Assembly (NCBI RefSeq): GCF_015355785.1
Contig: NZ_JADKYW010000005.1
Coordinates: 1,057,394 to 1,121,393 of the forward strand
Source: Arthrobacter gandavensis
GTDB taxonomy: Bacteria > Actinomycetota > Actinomycetes > Actinomycetales > Micrococcaceae
DNA: 64,000 nt
Reading direction: 5' to 3'
Position numbers and translations under genes: made by a program. Shown one piece after another: positions 28,381 through 35,905 of this stretch. Numbering within the stretch: position 1 is the stretch's first letter; every line of letters begins with the position of its first letter. The notes below the pieces were generated by a model. The model had not been told where the DNA came from, ran no database searches, and saw nothing but the letters and a program-made list of their open reading frames with translations.

Positions 28381-28442
28381 CATCGAGATGGCAGAAAGTG
28401 CACGTTACAGAGCTGTAAAGAGCCGTTTCTGTCATCTCGATG
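28381..28442. repeat. Long palindrome A (related to the one at 30247)
   Basis: The ends CATCGAGATGGCAGAAA and TTTCTGTCATCTCGATG are inverted copies with one mismatch; an inner palindrome TTACAGagCTGTAA lies in the middle. The outer 17 bp match palindrome B at 30247-30312. The stop codon of the upstream MFS gene (minus strand) lies inside it, so it probably also acts as that gene's terminator. Confidence 0.8.
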
Positions 28443-29592
28443 AATTGGTGCTGGCCAAAGGCTCCCGGTCCGTGCGCCCGCGCAGCCAGACAGGGGCGAT
28501 CGCCAGCAGGCCGACGGCGGCAGCCAGACCGAAAGCGGGCAGCGGCGCCTGCGGCTGAAGCACGGCGCCCAGGCCCACGGATCCGGCGGCCTGGCCAACG
28601 GCGAGCGCGATAAAGAGGAACACGGTCCCAGGGGCACCCTGCTCCGGAACGGTCCGGACCGCCCATACGATCAGCACTCCGCTCAGGGCGATGTAACTGG
28701 CGCCGAAAACAGCCGCTGAGGCATAGCCCGCCGCGGGTACTGCCTGCCCCGCCGGCAGAAGGAGGGTACCGCCGGACATCAGCAGCGCCGTCGTGGTCCA
28801 CGCGGTCCGCAGGCTCCATGCCTGCACGATGCTTCCGGCCGCGGCACCCAGCATCCCGAATCCACCCAACATCATCCAGGCCGCGATCGAGTGCAGCTCC
28901 CCTTCGCTGCCGGCAGCCAGGACCGTTCGGCCGAACGTCCAGACGGCGGCACTTGACGCTCCCGCCAAACCCGCGGCGATCAGCGGCCGGCGCAGCAGTG
29001 CCGGTTCCACGAGGCCCGGCATCCGCGGTGCCGGCTTCTTTTGCTCGGGACGGACTGCCTTCCGGTCGGAGGCGAGCGTCGCAGCGGTCGCCAGGATAAC
29101 GACGACGGCAATCACCGCCCAGCCCAGCCTCCACTGCCCTGCCACCAGGATCAGCAGCACCCCGGCCGCCACCAGGCCGGCGCCCGTTCCCGAATTGACG
29201 ATGGCCTGTGCGTTTTCCTGCCGCCGGGCCTCCACGTTGGATTCGATCAGGCTCACGAGTCCCGGGGTCGCAAACCCCGCTCCGGCCCCAGCGAGCACCA
29301 CCGCGCCAGCAAGCACTGCTGCATTAGGGGCAAGCGCCACTCCCGCGGACCCCAGCGCGGCGGTTGTTCCGGCCAGCAGCACGACCAGGCGGGGCCGGAA
29401 TCCCAGCCGGGCTGCGAACAGGGCAGTTCCGCAGTAGGAGAGGAAGCTGCCGGCCTGGATCACCCCGGACAGGCCGGGGCCCATCTCGAAAGCCTCCGCG
29501 AAGCCCGGCAGGAAGAGCCCGTACCCGAACCGGGCCAGCCCATAGGTCGCCGCGATCAGGGCCAGCCCACTGGCCACCAGCTTCCACTGCAT
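28432..29592 (-). CDS. MFS transporter (YbfB/YjiJ-like)
   Basis: 386 aa, about 12 helices. The helix 1 motif TYGLARFGYGLFLPGFAEAF is typical of the YbfB/YjiJ group. It is divergent from a TetR regulator across an 85-bp gap with two operator-like palindromes, so a drug or metabolite efflux role under TetR control is likely. The last codons (Ser-Arg-stop, TCGAGATGA) come from palindrome A, so the original C-terminus may have been replaced. Confidence 0.88.
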   Translation of the reverse strand: MQWKLVASGLALIAATYGLARFGYGLFLPGFAEAFEMGPGLSGVIQAGSFLSYCGTALFAARLGFRPRLVVLLAGTTAALGSAGVALAPNAAVLAGAVVLAGAGAGFATPGLVSLIESNVEARRQENAQAIVNSGTGAGLVAAGVLLILVAGQWRLGWAVIAVVVILATAATLASDRKAVRPEQKKPAPRMPGLVEPALLRRPLIAAGLAGASSAAVWTFGRTVLAAGSEGELHSIAAWMMLGGFGMLGAAAGSIVQAWSLRTAWTTTALLMSGGTLLLPAGQAVPAAGYASAAVFGASYIALSGVLIVWAVRTVPEQGAPGTVFLFIALAVGQAAGSVGLGAVLQPQAPLPAFGLAAAVGLLAIAPVWLRGRTDREPLASTNSSR

Positions 29593-29613
29593 TGAAGACT
29601 CCCGACTTCCGAA

Positions 29614-29653
29614 CCAGAACGATCGTTACAGTCAAACAGAACTATCGTTCTGG
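29614..29653. promoter_or_regulatory. Tandem TetR operator
   Basis: CCAGAACGAT (29614-29623) and ATCGTTCTGG (29644-29653) form a perfect 10-bp inverted repeat. It contains two smaller sites, AACGATCGTT and AGAACTATCGTTCT, about 20 bp apart. It lies between the divergent MFS and TetR genes, as expected for autoregulation plus control of the transporter, perhaps by two dimers side by side. Confidence 0.75.
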
Positions 29654-29677
29654 AACAAGGCTGGCTAGAGTTGGCCC

Positions 29678-30259
29678 ATGACTACCGGCCAGAAAGTCCC
29701 GGCGCGCGAGCGGCTGCTCGCGGCGGCGGAAGAAGTGTTCTTCGACCGAGGCATTCGCGCCACGGGTGTGGATGAGGTGCTGGGCGCCGCCAAGGTGTCC
29801 GCTGCCAGCCTCTATTCGCATTTCGGCAGCAAAGACGGACTCGTGGCGGAGGCCCTGCGCGTCCGGCTCGCCGAATGGCAGTCGGTGTGGGACGGGTGCG
29901 CGGTGAAGGCAGGCAGCGACCTGGACCGGCTGCTGTCCGTCTTCGATGCGCTGGCCGCCTTCCGTGCCCGGCAGCCGGCGGCCCGCTGGTGTGCCTTCCT
30001 GGCCACTGCCACCGAACTGCCCGACGCCGGCGAGGAAATCGCCGCCGTCCTCGCCGCGGATACCGCTTTGCTGACCGAGAGGCTGCGGCACTTTGCCAAG
30101 CCGCTGGCCGGCGAGCATGCCGCGGACCTGGCGGACGACGTCGTGCTGGCCTACAACGGCACGCTTGCCGCGTATCTGCGCGGATATCCGGCCTACCCGG
30201 TTGAAGCCGGCCGGCGGGTGGCAACTGCCGCGGCGGCCTCTTACTCCCCATCGAGATGA
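29678..30259 (+). CDS. TetR-family repressor
   Basis: 193 aa. N-terminal helix-turn-helix ERLLAAAEEVFFDRGIRATGVDEVLGAAKVSAASLYSHFGSKDGLV (about residues 8-55), then a ligand-binding helical domain. It presumably represses the divergent MFS transporter through the operator at 29614-29653. Its stop codon lies inside palindrome B, and its last residues (Ser-Pro-Ser-Arg) are partly encoded by that repeat. Confidence 0.9.
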   Translation: MTTGQKVPARERLLAAAEEVFFDRGIRATGVDEVLGAAKVSAASLYSHFGSKDGLVAEALRVRLAEWQSVWDGCAVKAGSDLDRLLSVFDALAAFRARQPAARWCAFLATATELPDAGEEIAAVLAADTALLTERLRHFAKPLAGEHAADLADDVVLAYNGTLAAYLRGYPAYPVEAGRRVATAAAASYSPSR

Positions 30260-30312
30260 CAGAAACTGCCCGTATGAGCGCCCATACGGGCAGTTTCTGT
30301 CATCTCGATGGG
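30247..30312. repeat. Perfect 30-bp palindrome B, bidirectional terminator
   Basis: 30-bp arms (30247-30276 and 30283-30312) are perfectly complementary around AGCGCC. They start CCCATCGAGATGACAG and contain AAACTGCCCGTATG. The outer part is shared with palindrome A. It lies between convergent tetR and the sorbitol-type dehydrogenase gene, so it can terminate both, but the lack of a T run and the repeated outer sequence suggest a dispersed repeat. Confidence 0.85.
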
Positions 30313-30336
30313 AGGGGCGGGGAGGAACGGAAACGG

Positions 30337-31350
30337 TTACGGAACGACGACGGCCTTCAGCGCACCCTCCCGGGCGCCGGCGACCAGCGCCGCTTCGACG
30401 TCGTTCAACGCGTGCCGGGACGTGACGAGCCCTTCCAGGTCAACCAGCCCCTGCCCGGCCAGGGACACCGCCAGCGGCCAGGTGTTGGCGTAGCGGAAGG
30501 TGCCGGTGATGCGCAGTTCCCGGCCCTGGACCAGCGGGACCGGCAGGGCGATGGTGTCCGCTCCCATGCCCACCAGGACGCAGCGGCCGCACGGGGCCAG
30601 GCGCTGCATGCCGGCGAGGACGGCCGGCTCAGCCCCGGTGGCGTCAATGAACACCTGGTATTCCGGTTCCGGCTCAGCAGCCTCCGCGACTGTGAAGGTG
30701 TGCGCGGCACCGTACCGGCCGGCAACTTCCAGCCGTTCGGCACGGACGTCAGTCACGGTGACCTCGGCGCCGGCGAGCGCGCACACGGCGGAGACCAGCA
30801 GGCCAATTGGTCCGGCGCCCGCTATGAGCACCCGGTCCCCCAGCTGCACTTTCCCGGCAGCTCGGGCGGCGAGCGCCACGCTCAGCGGTTCCAGCAGGGC
30901 GGCCGCATCATCGGAGAGCCGATCCGGGACAGGGTGGGCGAACGCCGCCGGATGCACCACATATTCAGCGAAGGCGCCGTCCACCGGCGGGGTGGCGAAG
31001 AAGCGCACGTCCGGGTCGAGGTTGTAGTGCCCGGCCAGTGTCTGCTTCGAGTACGGCTGCGGAATGCCCGGCTCCAGCGACACCCGCTGCCCCACCAGGG
31101 AGGGGTCGACGCCGTCGCCCGCCGCTTCGATCCGGCCGGACGCTTCGTGGCCCAGGACCAGCGGCGCCTCGACGACGAAGCTGCCGATCCGGCCCTCATG
31201 GTAGTAGTGCGTGTCCGACCCGCAGACGCCCACCGAGGCGATCCGCACCAGGACTTCTCCCGGTCCGGGCACCGGCACGGGCCGGTCCTCCAGGCTCAGT
31301 TTTCCGGGTCCGTCCAGCACTGAAACGGACATGGATTCGGAAATGCTCAC
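30337..31350 (-). CDS. Zinc-dependent sorbitol/xylitol-type dehydrogenase (MDR family)
   Basis: 337 aa from GTG 31350, which overlaps the permease stop as GTGA; ATG 31332 is an alternative. The zinc site has GVCGSDTHYYHEGRIG (about 40-55) and LGHEASGRIEAAGDGV (about 68). The structural zinc loop is shortened. The NAD motif is VLIAGAGPIGLLVSAVCALAG (about 170). Oxidises a polyol to a ketose; its place at the end of a polyol ABC operon supports this. Confidence 0.9.
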   Translation of the reverse strand: MSISESMSVSVLDGPGKLSLEDRPVPVPGPGEVLVRIASVGVCGSDTHYYHEGRIGSFVVEAPLVLGHEASGRIEAAGDGVDPSLVGQRVSLEPGIPQPYSKQTLAGHYNLDPDVRFFATPPVDGAFAEYVVHPAAFAHPVPDRLSDDAAALLEPLSVALAARAAGKVQLGDRVLIAGAGPIGLLVSAVCALAGAEVTVTDVRAERLEVAGRYGAAHTFTVAEAAEPEPEYQVFIDATGAEPAVLAGMQRLAPCGRCVLVGMGADTIALPVPLVQGRELRITGTFRYANTWPLAVSLAGQGLVDLEGLVTSRHALNDVEAALVAGAREGALKAVVVP

Positions 31351-32240
31351 TTGACCGCTCCCATCGACAGGCCGCGCACCAGCTGTTTCTGTGCCACCCA
31401 GCCGGCCAGGACCACCGGCAGGGATGCGAGCACGGAGGCCGCGGAAAGCTGGGCCAGGTAGAGTCCCTCGCTGGTCATCTGGGACACCAGGAACACCGGC
31501 ACCGTGGCGGATTTCGCCGCCGTCAGGTTCAGCGCGAAGAAGAACTCGTTCCAGGCGAAGATGACGCAGATCAGGGCGGTGGCGGCGAGGCCGGGCGCCA
31601 CCATGGGCATCAGTACCCGCCACAGGGTCTTCAGCAGTCCCGCACCGTCCATCTGGGCCGCTTCCAGCACCTCGGAGGGCACTTCCTGGAAGAAGGAGCG
31701 CATCATCCACACCGCGATGGGCAGGTTCATGGAGGTGTAGAGCACCACCAGGGTCCACACGTTGTCCAGGACCTTCAGCTGTCCGGCAATGACGTAGATC
31801 GGCATGATCACGGCCACCACGGGCAGCATCTTGGTGGAGATGAAGAAGAACAGCACATCCTGGGTCCGCTTCACCGGCCGGATGCTCAGCGCGTAGGACG
31901 CGGGCACGGCCAGGATGACCACCAGCAGGGTGGAGACGCCCGTGGCGATGACCGAGTTGAGGAAGTACGTCCCGGCACCGGCGTCCAGCACCGCCCTGTA
32001 CTGGTCCAGGGTGGGGGTGAAGAAGAACGACGGCGGGTTGGAGGCTGCCGCGGATTCCTGCTTGAAGGAGGTCAGCACCATCCAGAGCACCGGGGAGAAG
32101 AACCCGATGGCGATGATCCAGGTGAGGACCGTGAGCAGGGATGCCCCGGCGCGCGGCTTGGGCTTGCGGTTCATGCGCTGTCCGGAGGTCCGTGCTGCGG
32201 GGGTGCGTTCAGCCGGAGCCGGCTGTGTCTGGGTGGCCAC
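31347..32240 (-). CDS. Carbohydrate ABC transporter permease (MalG type)
   Basis: 297 aa with six helices and the EAA loop EVLEAAQMDGAGLLKTLWRVLMPMVAPGLAA (about 190-220) that docks the ATPase. An Ala/Pro-rich N-terminal tail of about 25 residues precedes helix 1. It starts 2 bp after the upstream permease stops. Likely the SmoG-like subunit of a polyol importer. Confidence 0.93.
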   Translation of the reverse strand: MATQTQPAPAERTPAARTSGQRMNRKPKPRAGASLLTVLTWIIAIGFFSPVLWMVLTSFKQESAAASNPPSFFFTPTLDQYRAVLDAGAGTYFLNSVIATGVSTLLVVILAVPASYALSIRPVKRTQDVLFFFISTKMLPVVAVIMPIYVIAGQLKVLDNVWTLVVLYTSMNLPIAVWMMRSFFQEVPSEVLEAAQMDGAGLLKTLWRVLMPMVAPGLAATALICVIFAWNEFFFALNLTAAKSATVPVFLVSQMTSEGLYLAQLSAASVLASLPVVLAGWVAQKQLVRGLSMGAVK

Positions 32241-32242
32241 GG

Positions 32243-33187
32243 CTAGTCCTTAGTGTCGAAGCTGCGGAAGATCAGGCGGAGGGCGAAGGTGGCCACGATG
32301 ATGGTGGCAATCACCACCACCACGCCCATGGCGGCGGCCTGCCCAATGTCGAAGCCAAGGAAGGCCCGCTGGTAGATGTAGAAGGGCAGGTTGGCGCTGG
32401 CAGTGCCGGGGCCGCCGGCGGTCATGAGGTAGATCTGGTCGAACGTGTTCACCACGTAGATCGCGCCGAGCAGGACGCCCAGCTCGATGTAGCGGCGCAG
32501 CTGCGGCAGGGTGACGGAGAAGAACGTCCGCCACCAGCCGGCGCCGTCCACCTGCGCGGCTTCCAGGACGTCCTTGGGCTGGGCCTGCAGTCCGGCCAGG
32601 ACCAGCAGCATCATGAACGGCGTCCATTGCCACACCAGGGACATCAGGATCGAGGCGATTGGGTGGGCGGAGGTCCAGTCCACCGGGGAAATGCCCACCA
32701 GCCCGATCAGCCAGTTGAGCAGGCCGTAGCTGGGGTTGAGGATCGAGACGGACCAGAGCAGGGAGCCGGCCACCGGCATGATCAGGAAGGGCGTGATCAG
32801 CAGGGTCCGCACGATTCCGCGGCCTGCGAAGGAGCGGTCCAGGAGCAGGGCGAAGATGATGCCCAGGATCATCGCGAAGAACACGCAGCCGAGCGTGAAG
32901 ATGACGCTGTTCAGGGCCGCCTGGCGGAAGGTTGAGTCGGCGAAGATCTCCACGTAGTTGGAGAACCAGACGAACCGGTCGCCGTCGGGGTTGAGCAGGT
33001 TCCAGTTCTGCAGCGAGTACCAGATGGTGAACAGGAACGGGACCTGGGTGACGATGATCGTGAAGATCAGCGCCGGCAGCAGCGGCCCCCGCCGCCGCCA
33101 GCCCTCAGCCCGGGACATTCCCCCGGACTGGCGCTTTTCGACGTCGCGGCGCGCCTTCGCGTTATGCCGCTCTACCAGTGTGGTCAT
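32243..33187 (-). CDS. Carbohydrate ABC transporter permease (MalF type)
   Basis: 314 aa with six helices and the EAA loop DVLEAAQVDGAGWWRTFFSVTLPQLRRYIEL (about 215-245). Its ATG shares one base with the stop of the binding-protein gene (TGATG). Partner of the MalG-type permease. No ATP-binding subunit is encoded in the operon; actinobacterial sugar importers often share a common MsiK-type ATPase. Confidence 0.93.
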   Translation of the reverse strand: MTTLVERHNAKARRDVEKRQSGGMSRAEGWRRRGPLLPALIFTIIVTQVPFLFTIWYSLQNWNLLNPDGDRFVWFSNYVEIFADSTFRQAALNSVIFTLGCVFFAMILGIIFALLLDRSFAGRGIVRTLLITPFLIMPVAGSLLWSVSILNPSYGLLNWLIGLVGISPVDWTSAHPIASILMSLVWQWTPFMMLLVLAGLQAQPKDVLEAAQVDGAGWWRTFFSVTLPQLRRYIELGVLLGAIYVVNTFDQIYLMTAGGPGTASANLPFYIYQRAFLGFDIGQAAAMGVVVVIATIIVATFALRLIFRSFDTKD

Positions 33188-34566
33188 CAGTTCTCTCCCG
33201 ACTGGTAGCTCTCGGCGACGGTTTCTGCGTAGCGCTGGGACTGCTCCAGCGCTTCCTCGACGGTTTTTTGTCCCGCGATGGCCGCGGAGACCTGCTGCGC
33301 CACCCGGGTTCCGAGGTCCTGGAACTCGGGAATGCCCACGAACTGGAGCCCGGGGTAGGGCACGCTGCCCGTCATGGACGTGTCCTGCGAGGCCCCGGCC
33401 ATTGCCGAGAGCGTGGGTTCGGCGTAGGCCTGCGCCACTTCGGCGTATTCGGGGATTTCATAGGTGGAGAGACGGCTTCCCGGAGGAACGCGTTCCCAGC
33501 TGATTTCCTCGCCCACCAGTTCAATGAAGTCCTTGTCCGTCATCCAGGAGATGAAGTCCCAGGCGGCGTCCTTTTCTTCGCTGGTGGAGGGAATGGCCAG
33601 GGACCAGGAGTACAGCCAGCCGGCCGAGTCGGTTTCCTCCACCGGTGCGGGAGCGTAGGCGGTCTTGCCGACCACCAGGGACGAGTCCGGATCTTCAACG
33701 GTTGAAACCATGGCGGTGGCGTCGAACCACATGGCCGCGTTGCCCTGGCTGTAGCGGGTCAGGCAGTCTCCGTAGCCGCTGGTTGCCGCCCCGGGCTGGC
33801 CGGAATTGCGGATCAGGTCTACGTAGTCGGTGACTGCGGCTTTGACTTCGGGGCTGTCCAGGGTGGCGTTCCAGTCCTCGTCGAACCAGCTGCCGCCGTA
33901 GGTGTTGATCATGGTGGTCAGCGGGGCCATGACCTCGCCCCAGCCGGCGAGTCCGCGCAGGCAGATGCCGGAGAATCCCTCGTCCGGGTTGTGCAGGGTC
34001 TCGGCGAATCCGGCAATATCAGCCCAGGTGGGCTGTTCCGGCATGGTCAGCCCGGCGTCCTCGAAGAGGTCCTCCCGGTAGGCGAGGAAGGCTGATTCAC
34101 CGTAGAACGGGACGGAGTAAAGATCGTCTTCGTAGCTGAGCGCCTCGCGGATGTTCGGAATGAAGTCATCCGGGTCATAGCCCTGGGTGTTGTCCGCGTA
34201 GTCCTGCAGGTTAGTCAGCCAGCCGTTTTCCGCCCACATCGGCGTTTCATAATTGGACACCATCACGACGTCGAACTCGCCGCCGCCGGTGGCAACAGAG
34301 GCCGTGATCTTGGCCCGGGCTTCATTTTCCGGCAGGGACACGAAGCGCACGTCGACGTTGGGGTGCTCTTCCTTGAACCGGTCCTGCAGTGCGATGGCGT
34401 CCGTCATCTGCGGGTTGGAGACGATGGCCACCACGATCTCCTGCCGGCCGTCCGCGCTGGCACTGCCGCAGCCGGTTAGCACCATTGCTGCTGCCGCTGC
34501 GGCTGCCGCGAGCTGCCTTGCCCTGCGTCCGCGCCGCCGCTGCGGCTGGCTGCGTTCTGATCTCAT
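33187..34566 (-). CDS. Extracellular solute-binding lipoprotein of a polyol ABC importer
   Basis: 459 aa. A basic N-terminus, a hydrophobic Ala-rich segment and the lipobox VLTGC (Cys about 33) predict a lipoprotein. The mature part is a family-1 sugar-binding protein (EIVVAIVSNPQMTDAIALQDRFKEEHPNVDV, YSVPFYGESAFLAYREDLFEDAG). Relatives bind mannitol or sorbitol (SmoE-like), in line with the dehydrogenases nearby. First gene of the operon, with operator-like CTCATTTGAG motifs upstream. Confidence 0.92.
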   Translation of the reverse strand: MRSERSQPQRRRGRRARQLAAAAAAAAMVLTGCGSASADGRQEIVVAIVSNPQMTDAIALQDRFKEEHPNVDVRFVSLPENEARAKITASVATGGGEFDVVMVSNYETPMWAENGWLTNLQDYADNTQGYDPDDFIPNIREALSYEDDLYSVPFYGESAFLAYREDLFEDAGLTMPEQPTWADIAGFAETLHNPDEGFSGICLRGLAGWGEVMAPLTTMINTYGGSWFDEDWNATLDSPEVKAAVTDYVDLIRNSGQPGAATSGYGDCLTRYSQGNAAMWFDATAMVSTVEDPDSSLVVGKTAYAPAPVEETDSAGWLYSWSLAIPSTSEEKDAAWDFISWMTDKDFIELVGEEISWERVPPGSRLSTYEIPEYAEVAQAYAEPTLSAMAGASQDTSMTGSVPYPGLQFVGIPEFQDLGTRVAQQVSAAIAGQKTVEEALEQSQRYAETVAESYQSGEN

Positions 34567-34578
34567 ACGTCACCCTTG

Positions 34579-34664
34579 CTCATTTGAGATTATTTTTTGC
34601 GCTCATTTGGTGAGGAACTCTAGTCATATACACTCAAATGAGCAACAAAGTAACGCTCATTCGG
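34579..34664. promoter_or_regulatory. Cluster of CTCATTTGAG operator motifs between the ABC operon and its regulator
   Basis: CTCATTTGAG at 34579-34588, CTCATTTGG at 34602-34610, CTCAAATGAG at 34633-34642 and a weaker CTCATTCGG at 34656-34664. The arms CTCA/TGAG are palindromic around two bases. The same CTCAAATGAG occurs before the mannitol dehydrogenase gene at 38872-38881. It is most likely the binding site of the adjacent SorC-family regulator. Confidence 0.7.
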
Positions 34665-34683
34665 AAACAGGCAGGGCGGAATC

Positions 34684-35619
34684 ATTACCGGAACAGGTTC
34701 GTCCCACGAGGAACTCCTGGCCAGGATTGGCCGGGATTACTACCTCAGTAACCATTCGAAGGTGGACATTGCCCGGAACTACGGAATTTCCCGTTTCCAG
34801 GTGGCGCGCCTGCTGGATGAAGCGCGGGCCTTGGGCATCGTGCGCATCGACGTCCGTTTCCCGGAAGCCGCCGCAGACCTAACACCGGCACGCCTTGCCG
34901 AATCGCTCGGCGTCGAACGCGTCCGCATCAGCCCCACGGGGGCGGACGACCACGCGACCCGCGAAGCCATGGCCCAGCAGGCCGCGGAGGAAATCATGGC
35001 CGCGGCCGCGCCGGGAGCGAGCATCGGGGTTTCCTGGTCCCGCACCCTGGACCTGGCAGCCCGCTATGTGACCAACCTGCCGCCGTGCAACATCGTGCAG
35101 CTGGCCGGAGCCCTGCCGGTTCCCGGAAGCGGCAACTCGCTGGAACTCATCCAGAACCTGGGCCGGCACGACGGCGTTGCCACCTGGCCGCTGTGGGCTC
35201 CGCTCGTCGTCGAAAATGCGCTGACCGCGCAGAGCCTGCGCCGCCAGCCGGAGATCGGGAATACCCTCGCCAAGGCCGGCTCGCTGGATGCCGCCGTGGT
35301 GGCAGTCGGAGCCTGGCTTCCGGGACTCTCCACGGTATGGAACCGCGTGGACAACCACCTGAAGCTGGAAGCGGCCCAGGCCGGCGCGGTGGCCGAATGC
35401 TCCGGGCGGCTGATCGACGCCGAAGGCCGGCCCGTGCGCTCGGAACTGGATGAACGGGTGCTCGCCGTCAGCCTGGACCAGCTCCGGAACACACCCCGGG
35501 TGGTGGCGGTGGCACAGGGAGCGGCCCGCGCCGATGCCGTGCGGGCCGTGCTCGCCGCCGGATTTGTCACCACCTTGCTCATTGATGAAGACCTTGCCGT
35601 CGCTCTCTCCGGGAAGTGA
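34684..35619 (+). CDS. SorC-family sugar-responsive transcriptional regulator
   Basis: The N-terminal helix-turn-helix is ELLARIGRDYYLSNHSKVDIARNYGISRFQVARLLDEA. The C-terminal sugar-phosphate-binding domain holds GVSWSRTLDLAARYV (about residue 115), GRLIDAEGRPV and the closing GFVTTLLIDEDLA. The conserved protein begins before the first canonical start (GTG 34762), which would cut off part of the helix-turn-helix. The frame is open back to 34654 with no ATG, GTG or TTG; ATT 34684 is taken as a tentative start. Divergent from the polyol operon it presumably controls. Confidence 0.85.
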   Translation: MTGTGSSHEELLARIGRDYYLSNHSKVDIARNYGISRFQVARLLDEARALGIVRIDVRFPEAAADLTPARLAESLGVERVRISPTGADDHATREAMAQQAAEEIMAAAAPGASIGVSWSRTLDLAARYVTNLPPCNIVQLAGALPVPGSGNSLELIQNLGRHDGVATWPLWAPLVVENALTAQSLRRQPEIGNTLAKAGSLDAAVVAVGAWLPGLSTVWNRVDNHLKLEAAQAGAVAECSGRLIDAEGRPVRSELDERVLAVSLDQLRNTPRVVAVAQGAARADAVRAVLAAGFVTTLLIDEDLAVALSGK

Positions 35620-35674
35620 CCCCCGCCACCCGATTAGTCCCTCCGGCAGGGGTGCGGTAGAGTTCTAAGCACGC

Positions 35675-35751
35675 CGCGGGGTGGAGCAGTTCGGTAGCTC
35701 GCTGGGCTCATAACCCAGAGGTCGCAAGTTCAAATCTTGCCCCCGCAACCA
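35675..35751 (+). tRNA. Initiator tRNA-fMet (CAT)
   Basis: 77 nt including the encoded CCA. The anticodon loop CTCATAA is flanked by three G-C pairs (CTGGG/CCCAG), and position 1 C faces A72 at the acceptor end (CGCGGGG...CCCCGCA). Both are hallmarks of initiator tRNA. T-loop GTTCAAATC is present. TAGAGT about 12 bp upstream could be the -10 box. Confidence 0.96.
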
Positions 35752-35755
35752 CGAG

Positions 35756-35794
35756 AAAAGACCCTGATCCGGTTCGCCGGATCAGGGTCTTTTC
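35756..35794 (+). terminator. Intrinsic terminator of tRNA-fMet
   Basis: AAAAGACCCTGATCCGG pairs perfectly with CCGGATCAGGGTCTTTT around a TTCG tetraloop, starting 5 nt after the tRNA end. The arm ends in TTTT. Confidence 0.92.
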
Positions 35795-35905
35795 GTTTCG
35801 CCGAACGCCGTGTGTGACACGCTTATGAAGGGCTGGAACCGGCGGTTTACTAAAATCGGCTCTGTGCCGGCTGGAGATAAACCGGCCACAGAGCTAAGGA
35901 AACCG

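Noticed and set aside
28301-29134. Upstream extension of the CynX-like MFS frame to 691 codons
   Set aside because: The extension is out-of-frame translation of the next MFS gene; ATG 28300 has a strong ribosome site and fits the family length.
31351-31758. Extension of the sorbitol-type dehydrogenase into the permease gene
   Set aside because: Out-of-frame reading of the MalG-type permease; GTG 31350 overlaps the permease stop as expected for a coupled gene.
30337-32935. Several long plus-strand frames opposite the polyol operon
   Set aside because: His/Gln/Arg-rich antisense translations typical of shadows; the minus strand carries complete transport and dehydrogenase genes.
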